From positions 25,953,591 through 26,017,590 of the forward strand of contig NC_012877.2 in assembly GCF_000003195.3 (NCBI RefSeq): a DNA stretch of 64,000 bases. Reading direction: 5' to 3'. Position 1 is the stretch's first letter. Each line of letters opens with the position of its first letter. The notes under the pieces are model-generated. The model was not told the DNA's origin. It saw nothing but the letters and a program-made list of their open reading frames with translations, and did no database searches. Source of the DNA: Sorghum bicolor (taxonomy: Eukaryota > Streptophyta > Magnoliopsida > Poales > Poaceae). Below are positions 1 to 13,806 of the stretch, piece by piece. Position numbers and translations under genes: made by a program.

Positions 1-1282
1 GGCGCAAGGCAATGGTATTTAATGGTATGTTCCATGCAAACCATGCACCTCTCTTGCATCAAGATTAGAACTATCTCCAAATAGACAGAACCAAGATTCC
101 ACTCGCGCCTCTTCAATAAGGAGTACTATCGTGTGCGTCCAAAACAGTTTCTTAGCCTATGGTGCATTAGGCACAAACCGTGTACCTATCTTGCACCAAA
201 ACTAACACTATCTCCAAAGAGACCGAAGTGAGATTCTATATGACACACGTCATCTAGGAGTTCTATTGGGTGCTTCCAAATATATTTCTAAGCAAATGGT
301 ACGTTCGATGCAATTCGTGCACCTATCTTGCATCAAATTTAGCACTATCTCCAAACAAAAGCAAACTGAGCTTCCACTTGAGCCCCTTTACTTAGGAGTA
401 TCATCGGGTGCATCCAAAATGGTTTTTAGCCTATGATGCATTCGGCACAAACTGTGTACCTATCTTGCACCAAAACTAACTCTGTCTCCCAACAGACCAA
501 AGCGAGATTCCATATGACACATGTCATCAAGGAGTTCATTGGGGTGTGTCCCAATGGATTTCTTAACATATGGTATGTTCCATGCAAACCGTGCACATAT
601 CTTGCATCAAGATTAGCACTATCTCCAAACAGATCGAACCGGCCTTACACTTGAGCCTCTACACCTAGGAGTATTATCGGGTGCTTCCATAATGGTTTCC
701 AAGCCTATGGTGCATTATGCGCAAACCATGCACCAATCTTGCACCTAAACTAACACTGTCTCCAAACAGATTGAAGCAAGATTCCATATGACACACATGA
801 TCTAGGAGTTGTATCGGGTGCGTCCAAATTGATTTCCGAGAATACGGTATGTTCCATGCAAACCGTACACCTATCTTGCATCAAGATTAGCACTATCTCC
901 AAATAGACCGAACCAATCTTTCACTTGAGCCTCTTCACGTAGGAGTACCATCGAGAACTTCCACAACGATTTCTGAGCCTATGGTGCACTGGGCACAAAC
1001 CATGCACCTATCTTGCACCGAAACTAATACTATCTCCAACTGGACTAAAGCGAGATTCCATATGATACACTTCATCTAGTAGTTCCATCAGATGCATCTA
1101 CAGTTCCATCGGGTGTGTCCAAATTGATTTCTGAACATATGGTATGTTCCATGCAAACCGTGCACCTATCTTGCATCAAGATTAGAACTATCCCCAAACA
1201 CACAGAACCATGATTCCACATGAGCCTCTTCACCGAGGAGTACCATCGCGTGCGTCCAAAATAGTTCTAGCCTAGATGCCCG

Positions 1283-1382
1283 NNNNNNNNNNNNNNNNNN
1301 NNNNNNNNNNNNNNNNNNNNNNNNNNNNNNNNNNNNNNNNNNNNNNNNNNNNNNNNNNNNNNNNNNNNNNNNNNNNNNNNNN
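1283..1382. other. Assembly gap (100 N) in satellite with corrupted right edge
   Basis: Exactly 100 N, the usual placeholder for unknown length. From 1383 to about 1470 the sequence matches the satellite only in scraps and is unusually GC-rich, then becomes normal satellite by about 1475. This looks like poor consensus at a collapsed repeat. Block length and phase cannot be trusted across this point. Confidence 0.9.
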
Positions 1383-4300
1383 AAAGACCCCACCCCGCGG
1401 AACTAGCCGGCCCGGAGCACACGGGTGCCCAAAATCGTCTTAGCCATGATGCTAAGGTAGCAACAGAGTACTATCTTGCACCAAAACTAACTCTGTCTCC
1501 CAAATAGCACGAAGCGAGATTCCCATATAACACATGTCATCTAGGAGTTCTACTGGGGTGCGTCCAAATGGATTTCTTAGCATATGGTATGTTCCATGCA
1601 AACCGTGCACCTATCTTGCATCAAGATTAGCACTATCTCTAAACAGACCAAACCAAGCTTTCACTTAGAGCCTCTTCACCTAGGAGAACCATCGGGAACT
1701 TCCACAATGATTTTTGACCCTATGGTGCACTAGGCACAAACCATGCAACTATCTTGTACCGAAACTAATACTATCTCCAACTCGACCGATGCGAGATTCC
1801 ATATGATACACTTCATCTAGTAGTTCAATCGGGTGCATCTACAGTTCCATCTTGTTTGTCGAAATTGATTTCTGAGCATATGGTATGTTCCATGCAAACC
1901 ATGCACCTATCTTGCATCAAGATTAGAACTATCTCCAAACAGACAGAACCAAGATTCCACTTGCGCCTCTTCAATAAGGAGTACTATCGTGTGCGTCCAA
2001 AACAGTTTCTTAGCCTAGGGTGCATTAGGCACAAACCGTGTACCTATCTTGCACCAAAACTAACACTATCTCCAAAGAGACTGAAGTGAGATTCTATATG
2101 ACACACGTCATCTAGGAGTTCTATTGGGTGCTTCCAAATATATTTCTAAGCAAATGGTACGTTCGATGCAATTCGTGCACCTATCTTGCATTAAGTTTAG
2201 CACTATCTCCAAACAAAGCAATCTGAGCTTCCACTTGAGCCCCTTTACCTAGGAGTATCATCGGGTGCGTGCAAAATGGTTTCTTAGCCTATGATGCATT
2301 AGGCACAAACTGTGAACTTATCTTGCACCAAAACTAACTCTGTCTCCAAACAGACCAAAGCGAGATTCCATATGACACATGTCATCTAGGAGTTCTATTG
2401 GGGTGCGTCCAAATTGATTTCTTAGCATATGGTATGTTCCATGCAAACCGTGCACCTATCTTGCATCAAGATTAGCACTATCTCCAAACAGATCGAACCG
2501 ACCTTCCACTTGAGCCTCTTCACCTAGGATTGTCATCGGGTGCTTCGATAATAGTTTCTGAGCCTATGGTGCATTATGCGCAAAACCATGCACCAAGTGT
2601 TGCACTCTAACACTAACAACTGTCTCCAAACAGATGAAGCGAGATCCATATGACACACATGATCTAGGAGTACTATCAGGTGCGTCCAAATTGCATTCCG
2701 AGAATATGGTATGTTCCATGCAAACCATACACTTATCTTGCATCAAGATTTGCACTATCTCCAAACAGACCGAACCGAGCTATCACTTGAGCCACTTCAC
2801 CTAGGAGTACCATCGGGAACTTCCACAATGGTTTCTGAGCCTATGGTGCACTGGGCACAAACCATGCACCTATCTTGCACCGAAACTAATACTATCTCCA
2901 ACTGGACTGAAGCGAGATTCCATATGATACACTTCATCTAGTAGTTCCATCGGGTGCATCTACAGTTCCATCGGGTGTGTCCAAATTTATTTCTGAGCAT
3001 ATACAGTTCCATCGGGTGTCTCCAAACAGACAGAACCAAGATTCCACATGAGCCTCTTCACCAAGGAGTACCATCGCCTGCGTCCAAAACAGTTTCTTAG
3101 CCTATGTTCCACGCAAACCGTGCTCCTATCTTGCATCAAGATTAGCACTATCTCCAAACAGACCATACCGAGCTTCCATTTGAGCCTATTCTCCTAGGAG
3201 TACCATCGGGTGCGTCCAAAATGGTTTCTTAGCCTATGGTGCATTAGGCACAAACCGTACACCTATCTTGCACCAAAACTTAGACTGTCTCCAAATGGAC
3301 CGAAGGGAGATTCCATATGACACACGTCATCAAGGAGTTCTATCGGGTGCGTCCAAATTGATTTCTAAGTAAATGGTACGTACCATGCAAACCATGCACC
3401 TATTTTACATCAAGATTAGCACTATCTCCAAACAGACCAAACTAAGCTTCCACTTGAGCCTCTTCACCTAGGAGTACCCTCAGGTGTGTCCAAAATGATT
3501 TTGGAGCCTATGGTTCATTTGGTGCAACCGTGCAGTGCACCTATATTACACCAAAACTAACATTGTCTCTAAATAGACCGAAGCGAGACTCCATATGACA
3601 CACATTATCTAATAGTTTCATTGGGTGCATCTAAATTGATTTCCAAGCCTATGGTAGTTTCCATACAAACCGTGCACCTATCTTGCATCAAGATTAGCAC
3701 AATCTCAAAACACACCGAACCAAGCTTGCACTTGAGCCTCTTCACCTAGGAGTATCATTCGGTGCTTCCACAATAATTTATGAGATTATGGTGCATTAGG
3801 CGTAAACCGTGCACCTATCTTCTACCGAAACTAACATTATCTCTAAATAGACCGAAGCGAGATTACATATGACACATGTCATCTAGGAGTTCCATCGGGT
3901 GCGTCCAAATTGATTTCCTAGCATATGGTATGTTCCATGCAAACCGTGCAACTATCTTGTATCAAGATTTGCATTGTCTCCAAATAGACAAAACCGAGCT
4001 TCCATTTGAGCCTCTTCACCTAGGAGTACTATTGAGTGCATCAAAAATGGTTTCTTAGACTATGGTGCATTAGGTGCAAACCATGCACCTATGTTGCATC
4101 GAAACTAACACAATATCCAATGGGACCAAAGTGAGATTCCATATGACACACATCATCTAGGAGTTCTATCGGGTGCATCCAAATTGATTTTCGAGTATAT
4201 GGTACGTTCCATGCAAACCATGCACCTATCTTGCATGAATATTAGCACTATCTCCAAACAGATCGAACCGAGCTTTCACTTGAGCCTCTTCACCAAGAAG

Positions 4301-6084
4301 TACCATCGAGAGCTTCCACAACGGTTTTTTGAGCCTATGGTGCATTAGGTGCAAACCGCGCACCTATCTTGCACCAAAACAAACACTATCTCTAAGTGGA
4401 CTGAAATGAGATTCCATGTGACACACGTCATCTACGAGTTCCATTAGGTGCGTCAAAATTGATTTCTAAGCAAATGTTACATTCCATGCAAACCGTGCAC
4501 CTATCTTGCATCAAGATTAGCACTATCTCAAAACAGATCAAACCAAGCTTCCACTTGAGCCCCTTTACCTAGGAGTACCATTAGGTGTGTCCAAAAAAGT
4601 TCTTAGCCTATGGTGCATTAGGCGCAAACCATTCACCTATCTTGCACAGAAACTAATACTGTCTCAAAACAGACCAAAGCGAGATTCCATATGACACACG
4701 TCATCTACTAGTTCCATCGGGTGCGTCCAAATTGATTTCCAGAAATATTCTATGACTATGCAAACCGTGCTCCTATCTTGCATCAAGATTACCACTATCT
4801 CCAAATAGACCAAACCGAGCTTCCATTTGAGCCTCTTCACCTAGGAGTACCATTAGGTGCGTCTAAAATGGTTCTTAGCCTATGGTGCACTAGGTGGAAA
4901 CCGTGCACCTATCTTGCACATAAACTAACATTGTCTCCCAACAGACCGAAGTGAGATTCCATATGACACACGTCATCTACATGTTCCATCGGGTGCGTCT
5001 AAATTGAGTTTCGAGCATATTCTATGTCCAAGCAAACCGTGCCCCTATCTTGCATCAAGATTAACACTATCTCCAAATAGACCAAACTGTGCTTCCACTT
5101 GAGCCTCTTCACCAAGGATTACGATCAAGTGCATCCAAAATGGTTTCTTAGACTATGGTGAATTAGGCGAAAACTGTGCACCAATCTTGCACCAAAACTA
5201 ACACTATGTCCACATGAACCGAAGTGATTCCATGTGACACGCATCATCTTGGAGTTCTATCAGGTGTGTCCAAATTTATTTCTGAGCATATGAGCATATG
5301 GTATGTTCCACGTAAACCGTGCACCAATCTTGCATCAAGATTAGCACTGTCACCGAATAGACCAAACCGAGCTTCCACTTGAGCCTCGTCACCTAGGAGT
5401 ACCATCGAGTGCGTCCAAAATGGTTTCTTAGACTATGGTGCATTAGATTTAAACCGTTCACCTATATTGGACGAAAACTAACAATATTTCCAAAGGGACC
5501 AAAGCAAGATTCCATATAACACACATCATCTAGTAGTTCCATCAGGTGCATCCAAATTGATTTTCGAGCATATGGTACGTTTCATGCAAACCGTGCACCT
5601 ATCTTGCACCGAAACTAACACTATCTCTAAGTGGATTGAAATGACATTCCATATGACACACGTCATCTAGGAGTTCCATTGGGTGCGTCCAAATTGATTT
5701 TTGAGCATATGTTACGTTCCATGCAAACCTGCACCTATCTTGCATAGAGATTAGCACTATCTCAAAACAGATCAAACCAAGCTTCCACTTGAGCCCCTTT
5801 ACCTAGGCGTATCATTAGGTGTGTCCAAAATGGTTCTTAGCCTATAGTGCACTAGGCGCAAACCGTGCACCTATCTTGCATAGAAACTAACATTGTCTCC
5901 AAAATAGACCGAAGCAAGATTCCATATAACACACGTCATCCACAAGTTCGATGAGGTGCGTCTAAATTGATTTCCGAGCATATTCTATGTCCATGCAAAC
6001 CGTGCTCCTATCTTGCATCAAGATTAGCACTATCTCCAAATAGACCAAACTGTGCTTCCACTTGAGCCTCTTAACCTAGGATTA

Positions 6085-6230
6085 CCATTAGGTGCATCCA
6101 AAATGGTTTCTTAGACTATGGTGAATTAGGCGCAAACCTGGACCTATATTGCACCAACCATTAGGTGCATCCAAAATGGTTTCTTAGACTATGGTGAATT
6201 AGGCGCAAACCTGGACCTATATTGCACCAA
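6085..6230. repeat. Local 73-bp tandem duplication inside the satellite
   Basis: The 73 bp from 'ccattaggtgcatcc' at 6085 to 'ttgcaccaa' at 6157 are repeated without visible change at 6158-6230. The period is about half a monomer and breaks the 137-bp phase. The identity of the two copies, against diverged neighbours, points to a recent slippage or unequal-exchange event. Confidence 0.85.
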
Positions 6231-9200
6231 AACTAACACTATGTCCAAACGAACCAAAGTGATTCCATATGACACATATCATTTGGGAGTTCTATCAGGT
6301 GTGTCCAAATTGATTTCTGAGCATATGGTATGTTCCACGCAAACTGTGCACCGTTCTTGCATCAAGATTAGCACTATCTCCAAATAGACCAAACCGAGCT
6401 TCCACTTGAGCCTCTTCACCTAGGAGTACTATCGAGTGCATCCAAAATGGTTTCTTAGACTATAGTGCATTAGGTGCAAACCGTGCACCTATCTTGCACC
6501 AAAACTAACACTCTCTCCAAAGGGACCAAAGAGAGATTCCATATGACACACATCATCTAGGAGTTCCATCGAGTGCATCCAAATTGATTTTCAAGCATAT
6601 GGTACGTTTCATGCAAACCGCGCACCAATCTTACATGAATATTAGCACTATCTCCAAACAGACCAGACCGAGCTTTCACTTGAGCCTCTTCACCCAGGAG
6701 TACCATTGGGTGCTTCCACATCGTTTTCTAAGCCTATAGTGCATTAGGTGCAAACCGTGCACCTATCTTGCACCGAAACTAACACTATCTCTAAGTGGAT
6801 TGAAATGAAATTCCATATGACACACATCATCTTGGAGCTCCATTAGGTGCGTTCAAATTGATTTCTGAGCATATGTTATGTTCTATGCAAACCGTGCACC
6901 TATCTTGCAACAAGATTAGCATTATCTCAAAACAGATCAAACCAAGCTTCTACTTGAGCCCCTTTACCTAGGAGTACCATTAGGGTGTCCAAAAAGGTTC
7001 TTAGCCTATGGTGCATTAGGCGCAAACCATGCACCTATCTTGCATAGAAACGAACACGATCTCCAAACAGACCGAAGCAAAATTCCATATGACACACGTC
7101 ATCTACGAGTTCCATCGGGTGCGTCCAAATTGATTTCCGAGCATATTCTATGTCCATGCAAACCGTGCTCCTATCCTGCATCGAGAGTAGCACTATCTCC
7201 AAATAGACCAAACCGAGCTTCCACTTGAGCCTCTTCACCTAGGAGTACCATCAGGTGCGTCCAAAATATTTTCTTACACTATGGTGAATTAGGCGCAAAC
7301 TTTGCACCTATCTTGCACCGAAACTAACACTATGTCCAAATGAACCAAAGTTAGATTCCATGCAACACACATCATCTAGGAGTTCTATCATGTGTGTCAA
7401 ATTGGATTTCTAAGCATATGGTATGTTCCACACAAACCCTGCACCCATTGTGCATCAAGATTAGCACTATCTCCAAACAGACCAAACTGAGCTTCCATTT
7501 GAGCCTCTTCATCTAGGAGTATCATTTGGTGCTTCCACAACAGTTTATGAGCCTATGGTGCATTAGGCGCAAACCGTGCACCTATCTTGCATTGAAACTA
7601 ACATTGTCTCCAAATGGACCGAAGAGAGATTACATATGACACATGTCATCTAGGAATTCCGTCGGGTGCGTCCAAATTGATTTTCGATCATATGGTATGT
7701 TCCATGCAAACCATGCAACTATCTTTTACCAAGATTAGCACTATCTCCAAACAGACCGGACCGAGCATTTTCACTTGAGCCTCTTCACCTAGGAGTACCA
7801 TCGGGTGCTTCCACAACGGTTTCTGAGCCTATGGTGTATTAGCGCAAACCGTGCACCTATCTTGCATAAAACTAACACTATCTCTAAGTGGATTGAAATG
7901 AGATTCCATATGACACACGTCATCTAGGAGTTCCATCGGGTGCATCCAAATTGATTTTTGAGCATATGTTACGTTCCATGCAAACCTGCACCTATCTTGC
8001 ATTAAGATTAGCACTATCTCAAAATAGATCAAACCAAGCTTTCACTGGAGCCCCTATACCTAGGAGTACCATTAGGTGTGTCCAAAATGGTTCTTAGCCT
8101 ATGGTGCATTAGGCGCAAAACGTGCAGCTATCTTGCACAGAAACTAACACTGTCTCCAAATAGACCAAAGTGAGAATCCATATGACACAAATTATCTAGG
8201 AGTCCTATCGGGTGCATCGAAATTGATTTCCGAGCATATGGTATGTTCCATACAAACCGTGCACCTATCTCGCATCAAGATTAGCACTATCTCCAAACCG
8301 AGCTTCCACTTGAGCCCCTTTACTTAGGAGCACCATCGTGTGTGTCCTAAATGGTTTCTTGCACCAAAACTAACACTATCTCTAAACAGATCGAAGTGAG
8401 ATTCCATATGACATACGTCATCTAAGAGTTCTATTAGGTGCGTCTAAATTAATTTATGAGCATATGGTAGATTCCATGCAAACCATGCACCTATCTTGCA
8501 TCAAGATTAGCACTATCTTCACCAAGGATTATCATTGGGTGCTTCCACAATGGTTTTTGAGCCTATGGTGCATTAGGCTCAAAACCGTGCACCTATCTTG
8601 CATCAAAACTAACACTGTCTACAAATGTATTAGAGCGAGATTCCATATGACACACATCATCTAGGAGTTCTATTGGGTGCATCCAAATTGATTTCTGAGC
8701 AGATGGTATGTTCCATGTAAACCGTGCATCTAACTTGCTTCAAGATTAGCACTATCTTCAAACAGACCAAACCGAGCTTTCACTTGAGCCTCTTCACCTA
8801 GGAGTACCATTGGGTGCTTGGACAATGGTTTCTGATCCAATGGTGCATTAGTTGCAAACCGTGCACCTATCTTGCAATGAAACTCACACTATCTCCAAAT
8901 AGACCAAAGAAAGATTCCATATGACACACGCCATTTAGAAGAACCATATGGTACGTTCCATGCAAACTGTGCACCTACATTGCATCAAGATTAGCAGTAT
9001 CTCCAAACCGAGCGTCCACTTGAGCCCCCTTACCTAGGAGTACCATCGCGTGCGTCCAAAATGTACCTATCTTGCACCAAAACTAGCACTATCTCCAAAG
9101 AGATTGAAGTGAGATTCTATATGACACACATCATCTAGGAGTTCCTTTGGGTGCTTCCAAATAGATTTCTAAGCATGTGGTATATTCCATGCAATTCATG

Positions 9201-10499
9201 CTATCTTGCATCAAGATTAGCACTATCTCCAAACAAACCAAACTGAGCTTCCACTTGAGACCCTTTACCTAGGACTATCATTGGGTGCATCCAAAATGGT
9301 TTCTTAGCCTATGATGCATTAGGCGCAAACCGTGTACCTATCTTGCACCAAAACTATTTGTCTCCAAATGGACTGAAGGGAGATTCCGTATGACACATGT
9401 CATCTAATAGTTCTATTGGGTGTGTCCAAATAGATTTCTGAGCTTATGGTACGTTCCATGCAAACCGTGCACCTATCTTGCATCATGATTAGCACTATCT
9501 CCAAACAGATCGAACCAAGCTTCCATTTGAGCCTCCTCACCTAGGAGTATCATCGGATGCTTCCACAATGGTTCTGAGCCTATGGTGCATTATGCGCAAA
9601 CCTTTCACCAATCTTGCACCTAAACTAACAGTGTCTCCAAACAGACCGATGCAAGGTTCCATATGACACACATCATCTAAGAGTTCTATTGGGTGCATCC
9701 AAATTGATTTTCGAGAATATGGTACATTCCATGCAAACCTGTAACATCCCTGATGTTACGGTTACTAAAAACGGATCATGTCATCATAAGCATTGTAAAG
9801 CATAATTGTTAAAGCACATTAGTATGCATCAACTTAAAATAAGTTTACTTTGATTGCTTGAGCTTAGGGAAGTAGAGTGTGCTTTTGTGGTGTGTTGTTG
9901 CTTAGGTGGTTGCTAAAACCCTAGGGTGGAAGTTTTCCGAAGAACTAGGGGGGGGAAAACCCTGATTTCTGGATCCTAGATTTGTCCCCTTTTTCATAAG
10001 TCAAAAACTAAGAAAAATTTGAGGTTGAGTTCAAAAGCAAAGTTGTAGCTCTTGGCAAGATGTACAACTTTGGTGTTTTGAGTTTTTGAAGTTTCAATAC
10101 AAAATTCAAAGTAATTTTGAAAATACAGATTTCCAGAAAGTGTCCCCTTTTCCAACTTAAATCCCCAATTCAAAATCCATTTGGAATTTTGAAAAGTGGT
10201 CAACATGAAAGTTGTAGAGCACAAAAAGTTGAGCAACTTTCATGTTGGGAGTTTTTCAAGATGTTATACAAAATCAAAAGTAATTTTGGAAGTTCTGTTT
10301 TGCCCCAATTCAAAAATTTGGAATTTCTTTGATTTGAGTTTGATTTTCAAACTGTTTTGGCCAAATTCACCCTGTTACACTCAAAATCAGCTCTGGTCAC
10401 CTAAATATGATTTGTAGCTTACAAAGTTTGGCACAACTTTTGTTTTGGTGGAAATTTGACTTTAGTTCAAATTTTGGTCGGATTTCACAAAGAGACAAA

Positions 10500-11390
10500 C
10501 TGAGTGGATGAGGTTGGCTACAGTGATCGGCAGGGGGGGGTGCTCTGCCGCCGGGGCAGAGCCGCCTCCGCGCGCGCCGCCACGCAGCTGGCCACGCAGC
10601 TGCTTGCTGCTGAGCTTCGCGCGGACGACCTCATCCACATCACCTGTTCCGCCGCGTGGATAAAGCCTCGGTCGGCCGGGACATTCTTTTCTTTTCCTTG
10701 AACCTCATCGCCGACGAGCTCCCTGCGCCTCTCCAATTCGCCTCACTCGTTGCCGTTCCAGCCACCTGAGCACCCCAGCGACTCCGCCTTGAACCCCGCC
10801 ACCGATTGCGCCCCCAAACACACGCTCTATCCTACCGTAGTTCCAACCCGAGCTGTTTCCCTTCTCAACTCCGGCCGAGCGCCGCCGCGAGCACGTCACC
10901 GTGGCCAGCGTCAACCAGAGCCCCTCCGCCGCCGCTTCTTGCTCGGTTGAAGTCGTGGTGAGCCCCTGATGCTTTTGCGCTGCTCAAGTCGCGCTCTACT
11001 CGCTCGTAGTGGCCGGCGTCGGCTCGGCCGAGACGGCCGTCCGCCGTGTCCGTGGTCGCGGGGGCTAGGGAAGGAGAAAGGGGGTGCAAAGGGTGTCCAG
11101 AGATGCGCCTTGGGGTGGAGAACACGACCAAAGAATCGCAAGAGGCAGAGGGGGCGCAGATGGCTCGGTCGCGCCGTCGATTCGGCCGGCCGGAGCTTGA
11201 GGACGAAGCTGACAGCGGGGGCCCGCTGTCAGCGACGCCCTGAGAGGAGGCGAGGGCGCGGGCGCGGGAAGCGCTCGGGCCAGAGTGGACCGTGTCCACG
11301 CGGGCCGTCTGCGCGGCGCGTGAGCAGGCCGAGCGCGCGTGGGCCGGCTTGCGGGCCAAGTTCCAGGCCACCCGCTGCGCGAAAACCTTT
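10500..11390. other. GC-rich, CpG-rich segment of the element A LTR
   Basis: About 0.9 kb of high GC inside otherwise AT-rich LTR, repeated at 20729-21619 and 59416-60306. A TATA-like 'ggataaag' lies at 10658-10665, so promoter and leader sequence may be here, but that is a guess from composition and one weak motif. Overlapping ORFs on both strands are what CpG-rich DNA yields by chance. Confidence 0.45.
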
Positions 11391-13292
11391 TTCTTTTTCC
11401 TTTTTATGCAAATTTTGCTGGATGTTTGAAATTATGTGATAAATTGTGTGCTAATCCAAAAATAGTGAAACTTTTTGTATAGGTTCCAGACAATATAATG
11501 AGCATAGGAAAAATGTTAGAGTCTATTTCCTTGATAGTTTGCCTGTCCATAAAAATTGGCTTTTTAATTAATAAATAAAACTTCTAGGAATTTTAATAAT
11601 TTATTTGTATGTCCAAAAATCACCAAAAATTGTGGGGAGCCTCTGAATATTATTCCCTGGCTCCACACAAAATTTGGTGGCATTTGGATAATGTTTGATT
11701 AAAATATTAATAAACCCTTATTTAATACTTAAGTAATAATTCCAAAATAATTAAATAGTGATTAGTTAAATCCTCATAGTTAAGGTTGAATGATTTTGGA
11801 TTGTGTGATGACCTGAGGTCATTAACCCTAATGACCTTTGGCATTTAATTATTGTTTAGCCTTAATGCTTAATTACTGTCATTAGTAATTAATTAAGAAT
11901 TAATTAAAGTAAATAGGGTTAATAATTAATTAATTTAAGATAAGTATGAATTAAATAAAGTCTTAGTTTACTGATGCAACCTCTTGGGTAAAGACACTAA
12001 GTTGTTAAACAACTTTATTTATTAATTATTCTGTATTGCATCAAGAAGGCGAGTTGTACTTGATTTAGCCCTTCTTGCATAATTGTCATACGCATATCAT
12101 GAGCATTCATCATTTTGCGTATAGTGCACGTGACCGAAGGAGCGCCCGTTGAACCGAACCCCGAGGTCGGTGCTCCGTTCGAGGAAGTCGGATCCGAGAC
12201 TTGGGAAGTCTCCGAGGGTCCCTCTCTGCCCTGCAACCAAGGCAAGCCCCGGATGCATTAACCCCTCCTTGGATGTTTTAAATCTTTTATCACTTATGAA
12301 TTGAAAATGCTGCATTAGGTAGTTGAGAATTGGGTTAACCTACTTGCTGCATTTACTACCTTGATATCTGTTATCCTGTCCTTGACACCTGTTTTATTTT
12401 AAAACTGCGTAGCGATGCTTAGCCCTGCTACTAGATAGGTTTTCAAACAAGAAAGTTTGAAGGGTTGTTGTGGGATACACTTATGATCAATGATGTTTCA
12501 ATTTGAGACCGGTCGGTGGACTTGCTCTAAGAATGGAGTCGTAAAGTAGTGTCTCCAACTGTGTTGATTAAGGACCGTTCCGTTGATGGCCTGCTGGGTT
12601 GAGAATTTATAGTACTAGCCACTTACCTACGGTAAGCCCAGTCTTGTAATCCCTCGACGCGAACAGCTACTCGCGCACTGGGAGTGGAAAGATGGCGAGA
12701 GTAGTGTGTACCCACCTTACGGATCTGAGATGACCGGAAAACATCTAGATCGGCTGTAGGATGGTGGAGTACTGTGCTCTCGGGTGCCGCGAACCTGGTC
12801 AAATTTGGGGAGAGCTTGATTTGGGTCGACATATGCAAGATTTGGTTCTACATATGTCGGGTGGTTAGGAACTCCAGCTGGATTGCTAAGCGATTCGAAT
12901 CGTCGTTGCTCCCCGATTGGGAGACTCAATTCCTTCGACCCTCATCGTAGCTAAATATGCAACTAAGTGATAAAATGAGAAAAGGGAAAATGTCTCATGA
13001 GGTTCGGATCCCAATTCCCGGACTCATAGCGACATGAAGCTATGGCCATCGATAACTAATACTTTATGATAGGACTAGGAACTCATGGATTCGTCTGTGA
13101 GGAATAACTAGTAAAACTGTCCTCGAACTCCTCGGCCTCTGCGAGGGAGGAATTCGGGGTAAAACTTGAAAATAAGGATGCACTACTAGTAAGCTTTTAC
13201 GCAAAACACTTTGACTCCTTGCTCAGCCACCCCTTGTCTACCCTAAGCCTGCATCCCTAAATTCTCCTCTTTTCCCGTCGGATAAGTCTTGT

Positions 13293-13310
13293 TGAGTACT
13301 CCCGTACTCA
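13293..13310 (+). promoter_or_regulatory. LTR hairpin, 7-bp stem and 4-nt loop
   Basis: TGAGTAC, loop TCCC, GTACTCA forms a perfect 7-bp stem. It follows 'ggataagtcttgt' and precedes 'gggtttcgat'. The same hairpin is at 23522-23539 and 62209-62226. A version with the same stem and a different loop occurs in the second LTR family (46852-46871, 57811-57830, minus strand). Role unknown; packaging, dimerisation or RNA processing signals are possibilities. Confidence 0.6.
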
Positions 13311-13706
13311 GGGTTTCGATACCCCTGTTGCAGGTGAAGCACAGGAGCCGACCTGTTTCGGACCCTGTTGTGTGACCGTCGTTGAGGTTGACGACGAAGA
13401 AGAGTGAGCACGACCCATGGGCAGGGTCTGTAATTTTGTTCTGTCTATGCTAAAGTTTCAGTTGCTCCGCTGGACCAGGCTTGTAATAACACTCTACTAT
13501 CTGGAAGAACTCCTTTTATAAATTAAGTTATGTAATACTTCCGCTGTTTACTCTGAAATATTATTTTGGTCTTGTGTCGTTGAGTTACTGCTTTATCTTC
13601 GCAACGAATGATCCTGGTGTTAAGGTGGCCACTTGCTATCCTGTAAGGGCGAGAAGAAACAGTTCTCGTTGTTTGACCATTACCAGTGGTCCGGACGAGC
13701 CAGCTT

Positions 13707-13806
13707 NNNNNNNNNNNNNNNNNNNNNNNNNNNNNNNNNNNNNNNNNNNNNNNNNNNNNNNNNNNNNNNNNNNNNNNNNNNNNNNNNNNNNNNNNNNNNN
13801 NNNNNN
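13707..13806. other. Assembly gap at the end of the 5' LTR, corrupted right edge
   Basis: 100 N. Intact LTR copies show what should lie here (compare 23937-24079 and 62624-62766). The sequence at 13807-13849 matches them poorly and begins with a run of seven A. It is best read as low-quality consensus, not biology. Confidence 0.9.

Larger units (their letters stand above)
1..9739. repeat. Centromere-type satellite array, block 1 (137-bp monomer, 274-bp dimer)
   Basis: The block is tandem repeats. Two related half-units alternate: type A carries 'cttgcaccaaaactaac' and 'gattccatatgacacac', type B carries 'cttgcatcaagattagcac' and 'cacttgagcctcttcac'. Both share 'aaaccgtgcacctatcttgca', 'ctatctccaaa' and 'ggtgcgtccaaa'. 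Measured spacings are 137 bp between successive 'aaacc' motifs (3252 to 3389) and 274 bp between successive 'cctatggt' motifs (3233, 3507; later 3785, 4059). From memory, a dimerised 137-bp unit is the form of the CEN38-type centromeric satellite of Sorghum, Saccharum and Miscanthus; I could not align to a reference. Monomers are clearly diverged from one another. Short ORFs here are chance products of the repeat and not genes. Confidence 0.88.

Noticed and set aside
433..9300. Many 60-80 codon ORFs in the satellite
   Set aside because: Their products are translations of the 137-bp unit and change with each monomer; no gene.
1..9739. Knob or subtelomeric satellite instead of centromeric
   Set aside because: No telomere-type repeats, and the 137-bp A/B dimer fits the Andropogoneae centromeric satellite better; not proven without a reference alignment.
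10117..10417. Short ORFs in the AT-rich start of the LTR, on both strands
   Set aside because: Same ORFs in each LTR copy, low complexity, no start context or domain; LTR control sequence.
10865..11439. Overlapping ORFs of 168 and 156 codons on opposite strands, repeated near 21094-21668 and 59781-60355
   Set aside because: They lie in the GC-rich part of an LTR, overlap each other, have no known domain, and are identical only because the LTRs are copies.
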